Origin: Bacillota bacterium | Lineage (GTDB): Bacteria > Bacillota > Clostridia > Christensenellales > JAEXRW01 | Direction of reading: 5' to 3' | Length of the DNA: 27,084 nucleotides | Assembly (NCBI GenBank): GCA_023454175.1 | Contig: JAEXRW010000007.1 | Coordinates: forward strand, 1 to 27,084 | Shown here: piece by piece, positions 1-8,475 of the stretch | Numbering within the stretch: position 1 is the first letter of the stretch | Layout of the letters: each line of letters begins with the position of its first letter | Translations under genes and position numbers: made by a program | Notes under the pieces: generated by a model | The model's input: the letters and a program-made list of their open reading frames with translations, nothing else | What the model was told of the DNA's origin: nothing | The model's database searches: none

Positions 1-228
1 TACTTTTGTGATCCGTATTCTCCCTGGCAACGAGGCACAAGCGAAAATACAAATGGCCTGCTACGGCAGTTTTTCCCCAAGAAGACATCCTTTGCTCCCA
101 TTACCGACGAGGATTTAGATCATGTGGTAAGGTTACTCAATAACCGCCCACGAAAGCGACTTGGCTGGCTGACTCCTGCAGAAGTATTTCTTAAAAATAT
201 TGGCAGGGGTGTTGCACTTGAAATGTAA
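1..228 (+). pseudogene. IS30-family transposase, C-terminal fragment
   Basis: The frame is open from base 1 to the TAA at 226-228 and gives 75 residues. The segment SPWQRGTSENTNGLLRQFFP, followed by LNNRPRKRLGWLTPAEVF, is the characteristic C-terminal end of IS30-type DDE transposases. The glutamate in GTSENTNG is the expected third catalytic residue. The 5' part lies outside the window, so I cannot tell whether the gene is intact. I did not find a terminal inverted repeat in the following bases, which pass straight into dispersed repeat sequence. Confidence 0.85.
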
Positions 229-233
229 ATGTG

Positions 234-455
234 CAATTGACAATTAGCCTGCGGGGGGGCTAAACAATTAATAATTAAAAGTTAAGAGTTAAGAATTGCG
301 GAATGCATAGGGAGGCAATATGCCTCCCTTTTGGCAAGTTTGTCTCCCGCGGGCATGGTTTTTTATGGCCCTGCGGGGGATTAATGCAGTTAATAGTTAA
401 GAGTTTTGGAATGCCCTCTGGGCATGATCATATGGCCCTCTGGGGGGAATTAAAC
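234..455 (+). repeat. Dispersed AT-arm/hairpin repeat, two copies plus a fragment
   Basis: Two copies of the dispersed element lie in tandem. Each has an AT-rich arm built from TTAAGAGTTAA-like units, then GGAATGC, a palindrome, GGCATG, and a tail reading TATGGCCCTGCGGGGG. In the first copy the hairpin slot carries an AGGGAGGCAATATGCCTCCC palindrome; in the second it is simply ATGCCCTCTGGGCAT. A short fragment (CAATTGACAATTAGCCTGCGGG) precedes them at 234. The same arm and hairpin recur near 8740, 11190, 17815, 18845 and 25960. Confidence 0.75.
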
Positions 456-654
456 AATACAAAAGTAAGAGCGGGTGGCGGAAGAGACGCCATCCGCTGT
501 TTCTATAGCGGCCAAGCGAGGTATTTATATCCCAGGACATATTCTTTGCATTCCAACATATAAACATGATGTAAAAATGTCCAGGACGCCCGCCGCAGGG
601 GCGTTTCATCGGTTATAATAATGGTATCAGCAGCAAGAAAGCGAGGCGGAAAAC
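456..654 (+). other. Spacer upstream of the zinc-ribbon gene
   Basis: No convincing gene is present. A hairpin-prone stretch (GCGGGTGGCG...CGCCATCCGC) lies near 470-500. TATAAT at 614-619 could be a -10 box for the downstream gene, but no good -35 sits 17 bases upstream, so a promoter here is only possible. Confidence 0.4.
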
Positions 655-1269
655 ATGTCCGGCTTTTTCGGCAGGAAAAACAGGGCCACAGGCCCCGGAA
701 ACATGCAAAACAGCGCGCCCAGGATCATCGAAGAATATGTATGTGAACCGTGCCAGGAGGGGAAGGCGCATATCCTATCGAAGCACAACACCAACTACGC
801 TTCGCTCCTGGCGAACTGCTCGGGATATGACAACCTGTGCTTCGTGGGGCCTGACGAGCGGATCGAGGTATATGGCATCCAGTGCAAATGCGGGAGCAGG
901 CTGGTCCATGTGGCGGGCAACAAACTGGAGGGTCTGGAACTGCTGGGGGATCCTATCTCCATCATCTGCCCGGCGTGCGGGGAGAGGCACGAGCTATTTG
1001 ACTCCACCCGGCAGGGGTATGCCGGGGAACTGGGCGATGCCTGCAACGATAGCGCCAAAACCGGTTACTCCGAGACCAGGGCCGTGTGCGCGCAGTGCGG
1101 GAACGATACGTTTGAACTGACGCTGGGATTTGAATACCCCGGGGATATCGAAGACAGGGCCAGGGATGAACGCAAGGATGCCAAGGACCTGTACACCTGG
1201 CTGACGGGGAGCGCAAAATGTGAAAAGTGCGGCGCGATGGCGGACATCCTCGATTTCGAGTGCGAATAG
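655..1269 (+). CDS. Cysteine-rich zinc-ribbon protein, unknown function
   Basis: This 204-residue protein is not one I recognise. It has an unusually high number of paired cysteines: 30/33 (CEPC), 77/79 (CKC), 105/108 (CPAC), 145/148 (CAQC) and 189/192 (CEKC). The last four pairs can be grouped as two zinc ribbons, 77/79 with 105/108 and 145/148 with 189/192. Additional single cysteines sit at 55, 62, 130 and 203. There is no signal peptide or membrane segment, so it is probably cytoplasmic. The ATG at 655 follows GAGGCGG at a suitable distance. It stands alone: repeats and an IS30 remnant lie upstream and a convergent gene lies downstream. Binding of nucleic acid or protein is a guess from the fold type only. 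Confidence 0.7.
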   Translation: MSGFFGRKNRATGPGNMQNSAPRIIEEYVCEPCQEGKAHILSKHNTNYASLLANCSGYDNLCFVGPDERIEVYGIQCKCGSRLVHVAGNKLEGLELLGDPISIICPACGERHELFDSTRQGYAGELGDACNDSAKTGYSETRAVCAQCGNDTFELTLGFEYPGDIEDRARDERKDAKDLYTWLTGSAKCEKCGAMADILDFECE

Positions 1270-1302
1270 GACCATTCACATATATCTGCTATCATACCAA
1301 GG

Positions 1303-1331
1303 CTGTCTCAACAGGGGCGGCCTTTTCAATT
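1303..1331 (+). terminator. Possible terminator after the zinc-ribbon gene
   Basis: An AAGGC arm and a GCCTT arm enclose a GC-rich loop and are followed by TTTTCAATTT, about 35 bases after the stop codon. The stem is short, so the call is tentative. Confidence 0.4.
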
Positions 1332-1351
1332 TCGAGCAATAACCAAACCAT

Positions 1352-1374
1352 GAAAAAGCCCCGCCGGGGTTTTA
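1352..1374 (-). terminator. Terminator between convergent genes
   Basis: On the minus strand the sequence reads AAAACCCCGGCGGGGCTTTTT, a CCCC/GGGG stem with a T run. It lies 40 bases beyond the stop of the minus-strand membrane protein. On the plus strand it also ends in TTTT and could act in both directions. Confidence 0.65.
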
Positions 1375-1414
1375 CACTTCCAGCGGGGCACAAAGATCAT
1401 CCTAAGAAATATCC

Positions 1415-1954
1415 TTACCGGTTCACATCGAGGTAGCGGGCGAAGATCTTTTGCAGGGGGAGGTACTGGTCCTTGAACCATTCCTGGCAATCGGTCTTGA
1501 TCCGCATGGACTCATCATGCTCGGCCTCGGGGACATTGGCGTCCTTGAGCCGGGAGAGGGCTTTTTTCAGCTTGGCGCCTTCATTGAACAGGGAATTCAT
1601 GTAGGCGTAATGCGGATGTGTGAGCAGGAAGGAGGCGTCCAGCACCGCGGCGCGGAAAAGACGGAGGTCATCACTGGTGACGTCCCGCGTGGTGCAGGCA
1701 TCCAGGAAATCCACCGATACGTGGAAGATAGCCAGCCGCTGCTCGTAGATCTTGCTGTTATTCAGGCTGAGCGAGATAATGGAGAAGGCCACCGCAACAA
1801 CGAGCAGGAAACCGCCGAAGACGAGGATCAGTGTAATGATCGTATCCTGGGAGAAATACGCGGCCCCAAGATTGAGGTAATTAAAAAGGATGATAGCCAC
1901 GAAGGCGGCCACGAGCACGGCCACGGACACAATAGCGACGATCCTGCGCCACAT
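1415..1954 (-). CDS. Small membrane protein with two N-terminal helices
   Basis: This protein of 179 residues is not one I recognise. Two hydrophobic helices come first (about residues 4-26 and 37-60), then a soluble region of about 115 residues that looks helical. That tail contains RLFRAAVLDASFLLTH and EWFKDQYLPLQKIFARYLDV. The arrangement suggests a membrane-anchored cytoplasmic helical domain. The reading frame is open upstream to 2008, but the ATG at 1954 is preferred because it follows TGGAGTG. In addition, the predicted promoter (-10 at 2011-2016) would start transcription at or after the upstream ATG. It is a single-gene unit convergent with the zinc-ribbon gene. Confidence 0.7.
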   Translation of the reverse strand: MWRRIVAIVSVAVLVAAFVAIILFNYLNLGAAYFSQDTIITLILVFGGFLLVVAVAFSIISLSLNNSKIYEQRLAIFHVSVDFLDACTTRDVTSDDLRLFRAAVLDASFLLTHPHYAYMNSLFNEGAKLKKALSRLKDANVPEAEHDESMRIKTDCQEWFKDQYLPLQKIFARYLDVNR

Positions 1955-2010
1955 ACGAATCACTCCATCAGTTTTTTCATGGGTAGAAGGCATCACAGAT
2001 GCCTGCATAT

Positions 2011-2038
2011 ATTATAACTGATATTACAAAAACCACAA
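2011..2038 (-). promoter_or_regulatory. Sigma-A type promoter for the membrane-protein gene
   Basis: On the minus strand TTGTGG (2033-2038) and a perfect TATAAT (2011-2016) are separated by 16 bases. The promoter points into the gene ending at 1415. Confidence 0.6.
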
Positions 2039-2238
2039 GGGAATTCAGCTTATTTCCGGGAAGCCATTCCATACACAAAATTTCACATAGCCATGATTAC
2101 CCCTCCAGGAGCCAGGCCAAGGCAACAGCAACCACCGTATACGTATAAAACGTGGTTGAATACTTTACCATTTTATAGTACTGTTATAACATGCGAAATT
2201 TGGTACCTTATGAAAAATCATGCAGGAGGGACTTCCAA

Positions 2239-5200
2239 ATGAAATCTCCATTCAAAAAAGCGCTATCCCTGCTTATATCGCTGGTATTCATTCTATGCAT
2301 GCCAGCCACAGCGGTACTGGCAGAGGGGGGAGAGAGCAGCACACCGCCGGAGGCGAGCGTTTCCCCGGCACCGAGCGCTTCACCGGATATCAGCGTTTCC
2401 CCGGGTCCAAGCACCTCACCGGATAGCGGCGTTTCACCGGATAAAGGCGCTTCCCCGGATACCGGCGTTTTGCCGGAACCCAGCCTGCTGCAGGAGACAA
2501 GCCCTCCGCCGGACAGCGGCGACGCAGCCCCCAAGCTGAGCCCCGCGGAATCCAAGCTGGATACACAGCTGCTAAGACTGGCCGAGCCGGACCTTTTCCC
2601 ACAGCAGGAGGGCCCGATCAGCGAAGTACTCTTTACAGACAACGCGGCCGTATTCAACGGCGCGACCAGCGATGCGCAGACAGCATATGTATACATCGAA
2701 CTGAGACCCGGAACGGATTTCAGTATCCTGGAGCCCTACGTGACGGATATCACTGATACCGACCGCGAGGAGGACCTGGCGGTGGCGCACGTGCCTGTGG
2801 ACCAGCTGCTGGCGCTCGCGGCGCGGGACGACGTGACCTGCATAACGCCCGTCAGACCGCCCATCTTCAACACGGGCTCCAAGGAGAGCGAGGGTGACGC
2901 GGTGCTCCGCGCCGAACTTGCCAGAAGCACATTTCTCGCGACCGGCGCCGGCATCAAAGTGGGCATCATATCCGACGGCGCGACGCAGGCCGCCGCAGCC
3001 GCAGCCAGCGGGGACCTGCCGGCCGATATCGTCACCAGCGGCAAGATATTGAGTGCGGGCTCGGGGAACGAAGGCACGGCGATGATGGAGATCGTACACG
3101 ACCTGGCGCCGGGAGCGGACATCTATTTCCATACCGCAGGCAGCAATACAGTGGCTTTCAACACGGCTATTGATAATCTGATCAACGCGGGGTGCAAAAT
3201 CATCTGCGACGACGTGAGCTGGCTTTTCGAACCCTATTATGAGGACGGCACCGTAGCCACACACGTGAAAGAAAAGCTGGCGGTGAACCATATCGTCTAC
3301 GTAACCTCGGCGGGCAACGCAGGAAAGAAGCATTACCAGGGGCAGTATGTGGACGACGGGACGGGGAAAAGCACATTTGGCACCGACCCATACCTGTACG
3401 TCGATTTAGCCGGGTACGGCGGCTCAGCCCAGGTGGTACTGCAATGGAACGACCCGTACAACGCAGCCGTGAACAACTACGACCTGACAATGCAGACCTG
3501 GAGCGGCTCCGTTACCACTACGGGCTGCCGTGAGCAGCCTTCATTCACCCATCCATATGAATCGGTTGGACTCACCAATAACGGATACAGCACTGTAAGA
3601 TGCAGAATATGGATACAAAAGGTGAGCGCCACGGAACTGAAGAACATGGAGATCTACATATACCCGAGCGGCGGGTCAGCGGTGGTACCCACCAATATCG
3701 TGCCAGGGGACTCCATCTTCGGGCAGGCGGCAGTGCCCGGCGTGCTCACGTGCGCGGCAGTGGACGCCGCAACGCCCACCCAGGCGGAGGATTTCTCCTC
3801 ACGGGGACCCGTGACGATGGTAGACGGATCCCAGCGGGCGAAGCCGGACATCACCGGGACGGACGGCGTGCAGGTGACCGGCGCGGGAGGCTTCCACAGC
3901 CCATTTTTCGGCACCAGCGCATCCGCCCCGCACGTAGCCGCCGTGGCCGCGCTTTACTGGTCCAAATACCCGTCCAAAACAGGCGAGCAGGTAAGCCAGA
4001 GCCTCAGGGGGACCGCCACGGACCTGGGAACGGCCGGGTTTGACAACGTATTCGGCTATGGAAGGGCAGACGCATACACAGCCATCGCATCAGGCGCGGG
4101 ACCCGTTACGGTGACATTCAACCCGCAGAGCGGCACGGTAAGCCCCGCGAGCAAGAGCGTCAGTTTCGGAACGGCATACGGCACATTGCCTACACCCGTA
4201 AGGAAGGGCTATGACTTCGGAGGCTGGTACACCCAGCCAAACGGGGGAGGCTCGCTCATCACAGCATCCACAACGGCCATGACCCTGGAAAACCATATCC
4301 TATACGCGAAATGGACGATCCATCCATATACAGTACGGTTCGACCCGCAGAGCGGCATGGTAAGCCCCACGAGCAAGACCGTCACCTACGGTGCGGCATA
4401 TGGCACGCTGCCTACGCCGTCAAAGACGGGCCACAGCTTCAACGGCTGGTATACCCAGGCAAACGGAGGCGGCACACGTATCACCGAATCCACAGTATTC
4501 AATATCACAACCGACCAGACGCTATATGCAAAGTGGACGCCTTACACCTATACGATCACGTTCGATCCACAGGGCGGCAAGGTAAAGCCCGCGAGCAAGA
4601 ACGTCACCTACGGGGCGGCATACGGCACGCTGCCTACGCCTTCAAAGACGAGCTATGCCTTTGACGGCTGGTATACCCAGCCAAACGGGGGCGGCACACG
4701 CATTATCGCATCTGCGAAGGTCAACCTGACGGCAAACCAAACGCTGTATGCGAAGTGGCAGGGGGCCTTTTTGACCAACATCACACTCTCCCCAAGTACG
4801 CCGCTTTCTCCCGGTTTCTCCAAGGCCAAAACCAGCTACACAGCATACATCGGGGAGAATCAAGACAAAGTCACAATAACGCCCACCAAGGAATCCGCCG
4901 GGGCATCTGTATCGGTGACGCCGGGCAAGACGGTATCGGTAGCCAACGGCAAAACCGTGCCGGTAAAAATAAAAGTATCCTACGGCAAGCTCAGCAAGAC
5001 CTATACGGTGAAAATCACACGGGCCAAATCCAGAGACAACACCCTGGCTGCGCTGAAACCTTCGACCGGGGCTTTTACAGAGACATTCAGCCCGGCCAAA
5101 CTGAGCTATACACTGAACCTGGGTGAAAACACGCAGAAGGTAACGATCACGGCGACCAGAAATTCCCCGCTTGCGTCGGTGAGCCCAACCTCCAAGACGG

Positions 5201-5595
5201 TCTCGCTGGATACAGGCAAGAGCACGACGGTGATATTCAAGGTGAAGCCACAATCCGGCAGCCCGACGAAATCTTACTCCGTCCGTGTCCAACGCGCCGC
5301 TTCGACCGACGCATACCTGAAGAGCCTGAAAGGCGTGACACTCGCCCCCGGTTTCAACAAGGCTGTATACACGTATACGGCGACCATACCAGCGAATAAG
5401 AATAGTGTAACGCTGAGCCCGACCGTGCAGAACAAGTATGCGCGCGTGGCCTATTTCATCGGCGGGGCGTCCTGCAGCAATAAGATCACACTGGCAAGCC
5501 CGGGAGCCAGCGTAACGGTGGAGGTAAGGGTGACGGCGCAGAACACGAGCGTCACGAAGTCCTACTTCATCACCATCACGCGCAGCCCGGCCTGA
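2239..5595 (+). CDS. Secreted subtilisin/sedolisin-like serine protease with InlB-type and cadherin-like domains
   Basis: This secreted protein has 1118 residues. The ATG at 2239 is chosen over an in-frame ATG at 2191 because AGGAGGG precedes it and it opens directly on a signal peptide (KKALSLLISLVFILCMPATAVLA). Residues 33-110 are a Ser/Pro/Asp-rich linker of SPD-G-VSP-like units. The peptidase domain follows: D246 in IISDG, E278 in GNEGTAM, H287-D288 in EIVHDLAPGA, an oxyanion-type Asn in SAGNAG, and S560 in GTSASAPH. The usual subtilisin HGTH motif is absent; the layout resembles S53-like members that use Glu and Asp. Residues 625-840 hold three InlB/Listeria-Bacteroides repeats (each with TLPTP, GGW and LYAKW). 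Residues 843-1116 hold three cadherin-like beta-sandwich domains ending in YTVKITR-like strands. No LPXTG motif or S-layer homology domain is seen, so retention at the surface is unclear. Confidence 0.9.
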   Translation: MKSPFKKALSLLISLVFILCMPATAVLAEGGESSTPPEASVSPAPSASPDISVSPGPSTSPDSGVSPDKGASPDTGVLPEPSLLQETSPPPDSGDAAPKLSPAESKLDTQLLRLAEPDLFPQQEGPISEVLFTDNAAVFNGATSDAQTAYVYIELRPGTDFSILEPYVTDITDTDREEDLAVAHVPVDQLLALAARDDVTCITPVRPPIFNTGSKESEGDAVLRAELARSTFLATGAGIKVGIISDGATQAAAAAASGDLPADIVTSGKILSAGSGNEGTAMMEIVHDLAPGADIYFHTAGSNTVAFNTAIDNLINAGCKIICDDVSWLFEPYYEDGTVATHVKEKLAVNHIVYVTSAGNAGKKHYQGQYVDDGTGKSTFGTDPYLYVDLAGYGGSAQVVLQWNDPYNAAVNNYDLTMQTWSGSVTTTGCREQPSFTHPYESVGLTNNGYSTVRCRIWIQKVSATELKNMEIYIYPSGGSAVVPTNIVPGDSIFGQAAVPGVLTCAAVDAATPTQAEDFSSRGPVTMVDGSQRAKPDITGTDGVQVTGAGGFHSPFFGTSASAPHVAAVAALYWSKYPSKTGEQVSQSLRGTATDLGTAGFDNVFGYGRADAYTAIASGAGPVTVTFNPQSGTVSPASKSVSFGTAYGTLPTPVRKGYDFGGWYTQPNGGGSLITASTTAMTLENHILYAKWTIHPYTVRFDPQSGMVSPTSKTVTYGAAYGTLPTPSKTGHSFNGWYTQANGGGTRITESTVFNITTDQTLYAKWTPYTYTITFDPQGGKVKPASKNVTYGAAYGTLPTPSKTSYAFDGWYTQPNGGGTRIIASAKVNLTANQTLYAKWQGAFLTNITLSPSTPLSPGFSKAKTSYTAYIGENQDKVTITPTKESAGASVSVTPGKTVSVANGKTVPVKIKVSYGKLSKTYTVKITRAKSRDNTLAALKPSTGAFTETFSPAKLSYTLNLGENTQKVTITATRNSPLASVSPTSKTVSLDTGKSTTVIFKVKPQSGSPTKSYSVRVQRAASTDAYLKSLKGVTLAPGFNKAVYTYTATIPANKNSVTLSPTVQNKYARVAYFIGGASCSNKITLASPGASVTVEVRVTAQNTSVTKSYFITITRSPA
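4111..4758 (+). repeat. Three in-frame InlB-type repeats inside the protease gene
   Basis: Three units of about 72 codons each begin with V-T-F-x-P-Q and end with LYAKW. They are similar at nucleotide level as well: GCATACGGCACGCTGCCTAC or a close variant occurs in every unit. This suggests recent duplication or ongoing recombination between units. Confidence 0.85.
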
Positions 5596-5627
5596 TGTGC
5601 GACTGACGTTACAAGCATAACGAATTG

Positions 5628-5667
5628 AAAGCCTCCTGTTCAACGGTAAGAAACAGGAGGCTTTTTT
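5628..5667 (+). terminator. Rho-independent terminator of the protease gene
   Basis: The arms AAAGCCTCCTGTT and AACAGGAGGCTTT form a perfect stem with a 10-11 base loop and a run of six T. Read from the other strand it has only a short T tail, but it may also stop transcription coming from the converging methyltransferase gene. Confidence 0.92.
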
Positions 5668-5706
5668 CTCAACAGGTTACAAGGAACCATAATACTTTCA
5701 GTCTAA

Positions 5707-7248
5707 TCATGCTTTGACAACAAGAAAAAGGGAGGGGGTGAGCTTTCCGCTTTCCACTGGCCATTCGTTCACAATGCGGAGGCCGGAGGAAGGGGAAACG
5801 AGGTCGCGGAAGAGGCGCTTTTCCATGGTGAGGAGGGCGGCGAAACCATCCGGTGCCAGCCAACCGGTAAGCAGATCGATGAGGTCCTTATAAAGCCTGA
5901 TATTCTGCGCGTGGGAAAGGCTGCGCAGGCCGAAGGGCATATTGGCATAGAGCTCTCCCAGGGGGCGTCGGGGCTTGAAGGCCAGCGCGTCGGAGTGGAT
6001 GAAGGCGGCATCGAACGCACCGGAAGCATTCTGCTTCGCGGCGCCTATTGCGCTTTTGGATATATCTACACCGAAAGCCCTGCGCGCGGGCAACAATGAG
6101 AGGCGTTCAAACAGCATGGTCCCGCTACCGCAGAAGGGGTCCAGCACATCATGGGACGGGTCCATCCGGCCCCGGCAGCGCAGCATGATGGCCGCGGCTG
6201 TGGATGGGGCGATGGAGGCGGGGACATCGGCCTTCCTGTAATCGAATCGTGTGTCTTCAAAGGAATAAAGCTTGAAATAAACATCGCACTTCCCCTCGGG
6301 AAGGGGTATGATGCGGAACTCCACGGAATAATTGGAGGGGCTATTGACCAACTCGGGGACGACGCCCATGTGCATGGAGAGGGAAGCGGCCAGTTTGCCG
6401 CGCGTGGCGTGGTCCAGAGACCTGATCTCGATACGGAAGCCGAAAGGCCCGCCGGATGCGTGCATCTGACCCAGCAGCTCCGGAACACCCCGTTCAAGTA
6501 TGGCACCCGCTATCACAGAAGGATCGAGTTCAATCCCACAGGCAACCGGAAAGAGCGCCTCGGAAAAGGCGCGGAGGCGGAAAAGAGAGGGATAATCGGC
6601 CGTTGCGACCGTTACCTGCCCAGACCCTGCCACCCTTGAATCCAGACCCAGCGAACGCGCCTGCACATCCAGGTCATGCTCGAACCCGGGCACCGTCGAA
6701 AGTACAATATCCATGGAACCCGGCAGCGCAACAAACGGGTGGCGCAGGGAGGCGAGGCGGGAGAGGACGAGGGAGAGCGCGTGCTTCTCGTCGGGATGGG
6801 CGGTCTCACCGTTCAAACCGATGGAAGAGAGATAGGAGGCCGTACCGGGGAGATTACCCAGCGCCAGGATGAGGGAGGCGCGGACATAGCCGTATTCCTC
6901 TATGCGGTGCGCCGATTCCAGTGCGTCCACATCCCTTGCATCTGCGAGCGTACCGAGCAGGACGGCGACGTTTTTTCGCACCTTGGGGTCTTCATGGGAA
7001 AGAAGCGAGTAGAAGCGGGCGCGGCCAAGAGCGTCCAAAGCATCCCCGACCTGTTTCCTAACGGTCTTTTTCTTTGCGATCCCGGAAAGGGTGACCAGCG
7101 CCCCGCGGGCAGGAGACCCCGGGGCGTCGGGCGATTCACTGACATTTGCTTCGAGAGCCTGCCTGAGCAGCGTTTGAATATCCACCGATGCATCGGGTAC
7201 TGATTTTGCCTTTTGCCTATCCTGAACCTTGCTATTTCTTCGTGCCAT
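5707..7248 (-). CDS. HEAT-like/THUMP-type RNA guanine methyltransferase (UPF0020 family)
   Basis: This protein has 513 residues. The C-terminal part is a SAM-dependent methyltransferase of the UPF0020/THUMP class: motif I DPFCGSGTM at about residue 370 and the active-site motif NMPFG at about 436, in place of the common NPPYG. The middle region (about 190-330) fits a THUMP-like RNA-binding domain. The N-terminal part (about 65-140) has alpha-alpha repeats such as DPKVRKNVAVLLGTL and YVRASLILALGNL, which look like HEAT repeats. Relatives methylate N2 of guanosine in tRNA or 23S rRNA; the substrate here is not evident. The ATG at 7248 overlaps the last 17 bases of murG and follows GGGAAGGGA, so translation is probably coupled. 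The frame is open further upstream, but only inside murG. Confidence 0.82.
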   Translation of the reverse strand: MARRNSKVQDRQKAKSVPDASVDIQTLLRQALEANVSESPDAPGSPARGALVTLSGIAKKKTVRKQVGDALDALGRARFYSLLSHEDPKVRKNVAVLLGTLADARDVDALESAHRIEEYGYVRASLILALGNLPGTASYLSSIGLNGETAHPDEKHALSLVLSRLASLRHPFVALPGSMDIVLSTVPGFEHDLDVQARSLGLDSRVAGSGQVTVATADYPSLFRLRAFSEALFPVACGIELDPSVIAGAILERGVPELLGQMHASGGPFGFRIEIRSLDHATRGKLAASLSMHMGVVPELVNSPSNYSVEFRIIPLPEGKCDVYFKLYSFEDTRFDYRKADVPASIAPSTAAAIMLRCRGRMDPSHDVLDPFCGSGTMLFERLSLLPARRAFGVDISKSAIGAAKQNASGAFDAAFIHSDALAFKPRRPLGELYANMPFGLRSLSHAQNIRLYKDLIDLLTGWLAPDGFAALLTMEKRLFRDLVSPSSGLRIVNEWPVESGKLTPSLFLVVKA

Positions 7249-8326
7249 AGTCCCTTCCCAGCGTGACGATGAGCTCCATGATCCTGTCGGTGCCGTCGGA
7301 GAAAGAGGTGCTCTTCTCCATGGCCATTTTGTATTTTGCCCGGTTCTGGTATACATCCTCGACGGCCGTGAGGAGTTTGTCTTCCGTGATATCCTCCTGC
7401 ATCAGGACGGAGCAGAGGCCCTGGTCCTGCGCAAAGCGGCTATTGAGGATCTGGTCGCCGCGGCTGGAGCAGCAGGGAAGGGGGATAAACAGGGTGGGCT
7501 TCCTGCAGACCATGAACTCCACCAGGGCGTTGGCGCCGGCGCGGGACACGGCGAGGTCCGCCAGGGCTAGGATGTGGGGATATTCGCTCTCGGCATCGAG
7601 GTATTCAAACTGTTTGTAGCCTGCCACATTTGCCAGCGCTTCATCCAGGTTTCCCTTGCCGCAGGCGTGCACCACATCATAATGCCGAAGCAGGGCGGGC
7701 AACACCTTGCGGATGGCCTCGTTCAGCGCCTGCGCGCCGCTGGAACCGCCCACCACGAAGATCACGGGTTTGACCCCGGCAAAGCCGCACAGGGCGCGGC
7801 CCTTCGCCTGGTCCCCTGCCAAAATGGAGGGGCGGATGGGGGTGCCGGTCACAAGCCCTTTGCCTGCGGGAAGCCGCTCCAGCGCATGGGGGAAGACGGC
7901 GCAGACCCGCCCGGCATAGGGCGCGGCGATGCGGTTGGCAAGGCCCAGCGAATAATCCGACTCGTGCACGATCACCGGGATGTGGCGCATATGGGCGGCG
8001 ATGGCGACGGGAACACCCACGAAGCCCCCCTTGGAAAAGACGACGGAGGGTCTAATACTTTTCATCAATCTCAATGACTGCGAAATGCCCGCGAGGGTGC
8101 GGAAGGGGTCGGAGAAATTTTTCAGGGAGAAGTAGCGGCGTAGTTTGCCGCTGGATACTTCATGATACGTAACGCCGGGCACGGCCTCCATGAGGCCCTT
8201 TTCCATGCCGCAGGAGCCGATATAGTGGACGTCATAACCCAACTGCTGCAGGCGGGGGATGAGCGCAAAGTGGGGCGTGACATGCCCCGCGGTGCCGCCG
8301 CCCGTCAAAACGACCGTTTTTGCCAT
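7232..8326 (-). CDS. murG: UDP-GlcNAc:lipid I N-acetylglucosaminyltransferase MurG
   Basis: MurG transfers GlcNAc from UDP-GlcNAc to lipid I on the inner face of the membrane, the last cytoplasmic step of peptidoglycan precursor synthesis. The 364-residue product starts AKTVVLTGGGTAGHVTPH, the glycosyltransferase-28 donor loop. It continues with SSGKLRRYFSLKNFSDPFR, FSKGGFVGVPV, VHESD, VVGGSSGAQALN and SRAGANALVEF, all typical of the Clostridia-type MurG. Length is normal. The ATG at 8326 is preferred to the in-frame TTG at 8347; GAAGG lies about 10 bases upstream. The gene is not in a division/cell-wall cluster here; it leads a two-gene minus-strand unit with the methyltransferase, divergent from the cysE-cysS leader. 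Confidence 0.93.
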   Translation of the reverse strand: MAKTVVLTGGGTAGHVTPHFALIPRLQQLGYDVHYIGSCGMEKGLMEAVPGVTYHEVSSGKLRRYFSLKNFSDPFRTLAGISQSLRLMKSIRPSVVFSKGGFVGVPVAIAAHMRHIPVIVHESDYSLGLANRIAAPYAGRVCAVFPHALERLPAGKGLVTGTPIRPSILAGDQAKGRALCGFAGVKPVIFVVGGSSGAQALNEAIRKVLPALLRHYDVVHACGKGNLDEALANVAGYKQFEYLDAESEYPHILALADLAVSRAGANALVEFMVCRKPTLFIPLPCCSSRGDQILNSRFAQDQGLCSVLMQEDITEDKLLTAVEDVYQNRAKYKMAMEKSTSFSDGTDRIMELIVTLGRDYGTKK

Positions 8327-8382
8327 ATGATAAATGCCTTCTTTCAAAACAAATCACCATTAAAATGGATAAAACCGCTCCT

Positions 8383-8410
8383 ATCATAGCACAAAACGGC
8401 ATTTGCGCAA
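8383..8410 (-). promoter_or_regulatory. Promoter of murG
   Basis: On the minus strand TTGCGC (8405-8410) and TATGAT (8383-8388) are 16 bases apart, about 60 bases upstream of the murG start. It lies back to back with the cysE-side promoter. Confidence 0.6.
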
Positions 8411-8419
8411 ACCGCAAGG

Positions 8420-8448
8420 TTGACTGCAGCATCCGCGTGGTATAAAAT
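8420..8448 (+). promoter_or_regulatory. Promoter of the T-box leader
   Basis: TTGACT (8420-8425) and TAAAAT (8443-8448) are separated by exactly 17 bases. Transcription would start near 8455, just before the T-box structure. Confidence 0.65.
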
Positions 8449-8475
8449 AAACGCAACTACAGGAATATATTCACA

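Noticed and set aside
234..455. CRISPR-like repeats
   Set aside because: Units are irregular, there are no spacers of constant length, and no cas genes are present; it belongs to the dispersed repeat family.
303..563. Open frame of 86 codons on the plus strand
   Set aside because: It lies within two copies of the dispersed repeat and has no ribosome-binding site or protein-like composition.
2572..3333. Minus-strand open frame of 253 codons
   Set aside because: It is antisense to the protease domain, whose motifs are clear on the plus strand; GC-rich codon use leaves such shadow frames open.
4642..5643. Minus-strand open frame of 333 codons
   Set aside because: It is antisense to the C-terminal domains of the protease and rich in Arg and His, as expected for a shadow frame.
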